A stretch of DNA of 64,000 nucleotides from Branchiostoma floridae (Eukaryota; Chordata; Leptocardii; Amphioxiformes; Branchiostomatidae). A program made the position numbers and the translations under genes. The stretch covers positions 11,223,816 through 11,287,815 of the forward strand of contig NC_049980.1 in assembly GCF_000003815.2 (NCBI RefSeq), in the 5' to 3' direction. Positions 57,150 to 64,000 of the stretch are shown piece by piece; position 1 is the stretch's first letter, and each line of letters starts with the position of its first letter. Under the pieces are notes generated by a model. The model ran no database searches and was not told the DNA's origin. It saw nothing but the letters and a program-made list of their open reading frames with translations.

Positions 57150-60100
57150 TACTGAAATTGGGTATTGTATAGATCTACTAGTAGTACAACTAAATTGGTT
57201 CTGGACTCTAACTTAAGTTTGAATTCCATATCATGACAAGGGTGATGACGTACCATCATTAACAGACTTATAGTTAGTCCTCTTATTTGGTCCCATGACA
57301 AAAACATTGCCATATCTGTTCTTGACAAAGTTGCTTGCGAGATCACAATGTCTTAGTCTAGCTGTTAAAGTTTGCTTGCAGTGTTTGGTCATTCATAAAC
57401 TAGTGAATCATGAGGTTTTCAACCCTAAAGTCTCTTTTTTCTGTGGGTAAATTTGCAAAGAAAATGTAAGCGGGGAAAGATCCAAACTTAGAACGTTCTG
57501 TGTCTCTAAACCGTTCTTTTCAACATAATTATATCCAATGTCGGAATGATCTCAATCTAAAATACATCTTCCTTTCTTTGACATTCTATAATGAAGATTA
57601 TAAACAGAAACGATACCAAAGTCATTGTGCAATTGTTCACAGAATTCAGACAATTTTGTTGAAAATCATGACATTAATCGACAATTGATCCACTCTAAGT
57701 TATTGACAACATTTCATGACAGGAACCTCAAAGTAGAATAACTGTTGTCGAGATAACTCAATAAGAAGGAAAAAATAGCACTACTGGATTAACAGTGGAA
57801 AACCTTGCCCTTCAACAATGTAATACTATCTATATCCAATTCATCAAGTTATTTGACAGCAAAGTTTTTTTAATACCCATGTAACTTGGTCATTTTGGGG
57901 ACTGCATTCTTGCTGCAACTCCACTGTGCAAGAATGAAAATTCATAAAGGAATGTTGGTGTGAAAGAAAGGAAAACAACTTCACTTCTGACAAATTTTAC
58001 AATAATTAGATTTTGTCATCATTAAGGATATGCAATATCCATTACATTAACATTAACAAATATAGCTTTTCCACCTGCGTCAATCCACATATACTTCATA
58101 CAGTATAAATAGACAATATATTATATCTATAACCATTGTGCATTGAATGACCCACAATCATAGCATAATGATAGAATAAGTTAGGATAAAGGTGTTTATG
58201 ACACTGACACTGTTTGCATTCAGCCTGCATTAAATCACATCAATCTCTCCATATATATATCTATATATTTTACTACACATACACACATATATGTCTATAT
58301 TGTCTATATATATATTTATATATATATTACACACATTTTGATATTTCAGAAACATGTTGCCACAGAACTTGCTTAACACTGATATGTATCATAATCACTA
58401 CATCTGCCACCCTCACAAAACACTGGAGGTCCAAAAAACATCGATCTTGCACAAAAATACAAAGTCATGACAAATATATTTGCCATGATTGCTCATACAT
58501 TTACACTGATTCAAGAACAACATTGCACCTGGGATGTAGAGACCATCTTGATAATTTGGGTAGTTTCCATCAAAAATGTACTCTTGTAGCAAATTTGAGG
58601 AGAGGGGCTCATAGATAGTTTACAAAAATAGAAGCAGCTCTTTTTTGCAGTATCTTTTTATCACCTGTCCACAAAATGTACATCAGTGAGAAATCTGGCT
58701 ACGAATGGCACAGTTCCACTCAGATTCAGACAAGGGGGATCCCATCCAGTCACTCCGACAACTTGCAAGGCAAAATTGACTGCGGGTAGGACTTGGTAGA
58801 TTGAAATATTTTTGTTTTTCAGTTCGCTTGAATTCTCAAAATCTCTTCTAAGAACACAACATCCCCCTTCCCTCAGTAAGTAGAACAGTCCAAGAACATC
58901 TACATCGCGAAGCTATATCAACTACACTCTATATATGTCATTTGGTGACCAACTACATCAATTCCACTAGAGTGTACATCTTCAAGAGTGACACAAGTCA
59001 ACAGCAATACAAAAGTTGGTCTGAATTGCAAGGTGACTTGAAAGATGTACAGTAGTAACCTTGTGAATACTGACCATGGCACAGTAGTTGTTGTGCTTTT
59101 CTCAAGCAACAAAAGTCTGCAGATTACCAGCTCCCAGAGAGGGGGCGCTATTGAGACGATAATGATGTGAACTTCATTGTCCTGTGCCCTTCGTGCTCCC
59201 TCACTAAATACCAGTCCCTCTGCTAAATGTTAAGAGTTAAGCCAACGCTTTGACTATTTTTGTTTTATGGACGGTATATCTGGGAAAATTCATACGTACT
59301 ACTGAGATAACCTTATCTTCCTAAAAGTAGCAGTGATCATCTGAGTTACATATGATATTATAACGCATCACATCAAGTGATGCACATGTTTGACTGGCCC
59401 TGATCAGCATCAAACTTCTGGGGACATGTAAGTCAGTAAATTGATGCCTTAAAATCTCTTGGACAGAGTGCAGCATTTATGTCAGTTTCATCTATTTCGA
59501 GATTGTTTGTTTCTTTAGTAAATGCAGTTTCATTTCATATCCCGATCTCTCTGACACCTAATACCTATTGTTTCAACAATATTTCCCTTCGAACTAAAGT
59601 ACGCAAGCTTTGGCAGCTAGAATTAGTTCTAGTTTATGCTAGCAAGACATATCCATTCCCAACCTAGATCATTGTAATTGCATGTGGTCATATTATGTAG
59701 AGTCAAAGTGCTCAAACTGAAGAATAAGCGTAGTAGTTTTTTTCAATATAGACAATTGTTCTAAATCCTGCAATATCCCTCTAGCTAGTAAGCTACTAGT
59801 ATGTCAAATATCACTATTTTTCCGTTTAGAATGAAATCTTAAGAGTACCTATGAGAAGATTGAGAAGTTGCTAAACCGTAGACACTACCTTTGACAGCTG
59901 CTTGTCTTCAGCATGAATGACATCAATTCATGAATTGTGGAATCAAAATATAGTTGACTTCAAGCAACTGTAAATATAGCATAAACCTCAGGATCTAGAA
60001 TGCTATAAAATAATCCCTGCCACATTGAGGCTAACAATCATTACACCATGTGTGTTTCGGACTATCATGTTGAATTTTAATCATTGGGAATGAAAGCTGA

Positions 60101-60770
60101 AATAACCATTTGGCTTGTCACTGAGGCATTACCAAAACGTTTGGGGAATGCAGAATCGGGAAGATGTTCATATGATCAATTCCATGTCAAACTTCATCTC
60201 TAAGTGTCTAAATTTGGTGGAATGTTCTTGTATTTAGGTAGAGAGGTTTCAAAATGACTTGAGTTCGCAACATGTTCTGATATAGTAACTTCTTGAGCCT
60301 GCATTATACGCCATTGTCTTGGATAAATTCTATTTCCTGTACTGTTGTTGAAGCAATGCTCCTACACACAGCCAGCAACACCAATGCCAGAACACACTCA
60401 CTTTTTACACAGCTCTGACGGTCACGATGCATCTGAACAAATTTCATCCCAACAGCTAGAGGCCTTCTATAGAATCCTTTAATATTGTCCAGGTGGCACA
60501 CAGAGCAAAGTTTAAATGTAGCACATTATGCAATAGGTCCAGCCTTCGAGAGTATATAATGAATACACAACAACCTTTTTTTGGTCACCTTGTTTGTAGA
60601 TTACGGGTCAAACACCAAGGACTCCTCACGGCCGACATGCGTTGTACGTGTGTTGTGTCAGCCTTCCCATGTCACACACTTCTGGAACTATGTAAAGAAG
60701 GATAGCTGAGCTGGTTTTACACAATCTGAGGTCAAGTAAACTTTTCATGTCACACACTTCATCACAATCA
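57150..60770. other. Gene-free stretch, possibly long 3' UTR of the next gene
   Basis: AT-rich, with tatata runs at 58245-58330. No coding segment recognised. Part may be the 3' UTR of the minus-strand gene ending at 60773. Confidence 0.5.
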
Positions 60771-60772
60771 CA

Positions 60773-61933
60773 TTAAGCAGCAGTCTTAACGGCAAAGTTT
60801 TCATCGCGGCGCGGCTTTCTCTTTTTCTTGACCGGCTTGTCCTCGACCCAGTTGCCGTCAGGACTGATGTCGATGGCCAGGAAGTTTGCGCCTTTTCCAG
60901 TCCGCAGCTTGGTCTTCTGCTGGGCCATCACAGAAGTTTCTATTGAGGTTACATCTATGGAAAATACACCATCCATTAGACACCGATTGTGGGCTCACAG
61001 TTCAGAAAGGGTAAATATCAACTTTGACCCTCACCAATCATACAAAATAAATTATATCAGCGGCTCCAAAAAATACATGCAAGTGTGAAAAGTCTGAAAA
61101 TAGTAAATTAAGAATTGTAAAATTAACTACAAGGTTTTCTAAAGCCAGTCAGTCAAATCAACATAAAGAGTTTCAGGGTGAGCCAAACATGTGGAAGCCT
61201 GTGCACATGAGGTTTGGACAGAGAAGACAAACACTGTGTGTTTGATTTCTATGTTGTAAATTGTACTTATGAGGTTTGCATCCATATGAAGGAATGACAT
61301 CAGAAGGAGGAGCTTGGAGACCAGGTGGTCTCTCCAATGGTTCAGAGTAAGGGTGGGTACAGGTACAGGAAATTTAGGTACAGGTACGGTTCAAGTCCAG
61401 AGGATAAGGTCCCAGTCTGGACGTGAACCTGGACTTAATTGTTTATGAAATCTTGTGAATGGGCAATACTCAAAACAATGGTCCAATTTTCTACAAAATA
61501 ATCTACTTGATAGAGTGTCCAACCCTAACTTGCATTCTAAAATCCTGTCTTCATGTAAACTTTACCAGTAAACATGTAAACCTTTGCTGATATAATGTGG
61601 TAATTATCTATTTGGTCCAAAATCCGGTTCACTGATTCTTTTTCAGGTCTGCTTTTTTCAGACCGGTCCAACAAGAAAATAAACTGTTATCTACCAGGAC
61701 CCACCCCTAGTTCAAAGGAATAAGCAAAGAAAAGTGCATGTCTGACCTGGAGTTCTCTGTGACCATGCGTTGGTCCCCCAGGGTGTGGTGGGTGGAGGGG
61801 AGGTGCTGGTGGGACTTGCAGCTGGAGACTTAGTCTGCAGGGACTCCTCCATCTCCATCTCATCTGCCCAGCTCAGCGGACCTGACCCGCCCAACGTCAG
61901 GGGCTCCAGTTTATTCTCTACCTTCTTCACAAC
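60773..61933 (-). CDS. C-terminal exons of an unrecognised lysine-rich protein
   Basis: Two minus-strand exons, 61747-61933 and 60773-60954, have good borders (gtgtttcag acceptor; ccag|gtcaga donor; ttccatag acceptor) and matching phase 1. Together they encode about 122 residues: VENKLEPLTLGGSGPLSWAD, an acidic EMEMEES, a Ser/Pro/Thr linker with PWGTNAWSQRTP, then KTKLRTGKGANFLAIDISPD, GNWVEDKP and a basic KKKRKPRRDENF end. The basic cluster suggests nuclear or RNA-associated location. I do not recognise the family. Upstream exons should lie beyond 61.9 kb but I could not find them in the window. Confidence 0.7.
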
Positions 61934-61939
61934 CTGAAA

Positions 61940-64000
61940 CACAATTGTCAAATGTTTACAACTACTATAGCTGAAGGAACTCTTTTACATATAGGACCAT
62001 ACCCAAAGTTAGAAACTGTAACCACATCTAAGATGCAGCAGCTAATGAAATAAGTGCAAAGCTAGACAAACAGAACAAGAGGTATATGATATGGCACATG
62101 TGGTTTTTTGATATGCTAGGATATGACACATGGGGTTCAATGATTGTTATCATAATTATGAGCTGTTGTATGTTATACATGCTGTAAATATTTTTGGTAC
62201 ATTGTCACTTCTGGAAGAGCAGCTGTCAATAAACGTAATAAACTACTGTAACAATATATCTAAATTTTAAACATTTCATCCTATAGATAAGTTCAATATG
62301 TTATAGGAGTAGACATTCCTTTAGCGCATACAGGTGAATGCATTGTTAGTGTGAAGGGTAGATCAACACCATAATATGTCTTGCCAGTATTTTCTGTCTT
62401 TAGGAAATGCCCATGGTAGTATGATGTGGACAATGAATCAGACTTCTGAGATGGTACCTACTGACGAGAAATGTTGAAAAGACTTCTTTTTCTTCTATTA
62501 TCATACATTTCACTATTGCATTTCAGTTTTGTTGCGAATAAAAATGTGAAACCAAGGTCAAATACCCCAGACCTGTTCTACTTCTGATACTAAATGCATG
62601 TCCATCTCAGGAGGGCGTTGACCTGTCTGACGTGATTGGCATACACAATCCAGAATAGCGTGGGTTGTGCTTCATCTGACATGGGTGTGGTCTCATGGGA
62701 CTAGTACATTAACAACCTTGATATACATGTATGTAGATTGCTGTACCAACTGCATAAACAGGCACAAGCCTTTATAACATGCCATGACATCCATAGATTA
62801 ACCTTGGATCTTTTCCTTTCAATCAAGTCCTGAAAGGTGTTAAATCTGACAGCTGGCAAACTTCAGGCAATTTTGATGAATATGTAATGAAGATGCCATT
62901 GCAAGAAAATGTATTTCTTTCCTCCCCTTATTACATGCCAATGTCAAAATCAAATAAGATCACATAGCCCCCCTCTAGCTTCTTCCTTTACAGCTTTTGG
63001 GACAGGTTCCAAACTCTGCCTATAACTAATAAATCAAAAGTTGTGTGAACCTAACGGGGGACGCCCTAAGACGGTTCCCGTCGTAAGACGGTACGGATTT
63101 TTTCCTGATCTTATTATCCATAAGTACACCGTGTTTGTTACCACTGACTATGCTGATTACAAAGGTAAATAAACCAAGTCCATGCACATAGCTTTAATTT
63201 GCATTCCAAGTATACTTTAACATATTTACTTCATGTTTTAAAAAAAACAGAATTCTAACAGTAATGTTGACAGTGCTGAATCACTGCGGTCACTGGCCTC
63301 TGCGTATTGGCGGCTCGTGTCGCTAACTATACGAACTCTTTCAATCAGTCACACAACTGCCATGATACACATAAATAAAGCTCCATAAAACACTATGAAT
63401 ATGGGTCTTCAAATTTTTGTTGAGTAGAAAAGCAACCAAAAGGAAGCGACATTAACATTGCCACCATTGTACTCCCAAGGGAGTGTGGCCCTGAAGGTGG
63501 CAGACTAGAGAACGCTCCAAAGATTTATTTGACTGTAACAAATGATTCGTGCTGTCTATGAAAATAAGACTTGATAGAGAGATGTAGATGATATTTTCAT
63601 ATAATCAGACAGAATTTTGTTGATGTTGGCGGTGTCGTTTTTTCGTAATGGTTTTTTTAGTCGGGCATTCACAATCAGTGCATTCAGCCCATTGCCCGTG
63701 AAAACATCAGCTGGATTGTTCTAGGTACAACCTTCCTCATGTGAAACAAGAGGTACATGCAGTCACGATTTTACTGTCAAAAGAAAGCTAAAATATCATA
63801 CTATCAATTTTTTTCTGTGTACTTAAATTTACCACTTACTTCTGAAGAGAGCAAAATGTAAAAAAAGCGTACCAAGTTAGGCACACTGTCCAGCGTAGCA
63901 CAAAATTGGAAGGTTACATACACGAAATTGTCTCACAGTGCTTGCCGCTTGTAACACGCAGCGCGAAAGGTTCATGAACCACATGAATGCATTTCTTATT
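61940..64000. other. Intron or intergenic sequence, no exon found
   Basis: AT-rich. A short taagacggt direct repeat lies at 63067-63100 and a small inverted tgccacc/ggtggca pair at 63459-63502. No coding segment recognised. Confidence 0.5.

Noticed and set aside
1-64000. CRISPR array
   Set aside because: The tandem repeats lack unique spacers of constant length between conserved repeats, and the genome is eukaryotic.

Overview
This is a piece of animal nuclear genome. The multi-exon genes with GT-AG introns, the tRNA-derived SINE, the many small inverted-repeat elements and the gene set (NF-YC, OGFR, tandem DIPK2 paralogues) all fit a deuterostome. Amphioxus (Branchiostoma) is my best guess, but that is an inference from general character, not from a search. 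Nothing bacterial or organellar is present.

Layout. From 1 to about 22.9 kb the window is gene-poor and rich in mobile-element remains. Its only gene-like pieces are three minus-strand open segments near 2.6-2.9, 8.9-9.5 and 17.5-17.8 kb that look like exons of an unrecognised nuclear protein or proteins. This block also holds a tRNA-derived SINE with an 11-bp target duplication (11.0 kb), a 1.47-kb inverted-repeat transposon with a 9-bp target duplication that carries a decayed RecQ-helicase fragment (18.8-20.3 kb), and several MITE-like elements. From 23.1 to 28.1 kb lies a complete eight-exon plus-strand OGFR gene. Convergent with it, from 42.4 down to 30.6 kb, lies a complete minus-strand NF-YC gene with nine or ten coding exons; its promoter region carries four CCAAT boxes, the motif its own protein complex binds.

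From 44.8 to 53.3 kb two tandem plus-strand genes of the DIPK2 (DIA1/HASF) secretory divergent-kinase family follow. The first is intact with one intron. The second is split in its kinase catalytic loop by about 3.2 kb of inserted DNA. That insert holds a foldback element, a 42-bp minisatellite and a 424-codon ORF that looks like a peptidase C76-type cysteine protease (the fold of herpesvirus large-tegument deubiquitinases), here probably part of a truncated transposon. From 53.3 to 60.7 kb I see no gene. Two minus-strand exons at 60.8-61.9 kb form the C-terminal end of an unrecognised lysine-rich protein.

The host genes have no common pathway that I can see: a CCAAT-binding transcription subunit, a growth-inhibitory opioid-peptide receptor and secreted or Golgi pseudokinase-like proteins. 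The unifying theme is repeated reshaping by mobile DNA: a helicase fragment carried in a transposon, a protease ORF lodged in a kinase gene, and a splice donor of NF-YC amplified five to six times in tandem.
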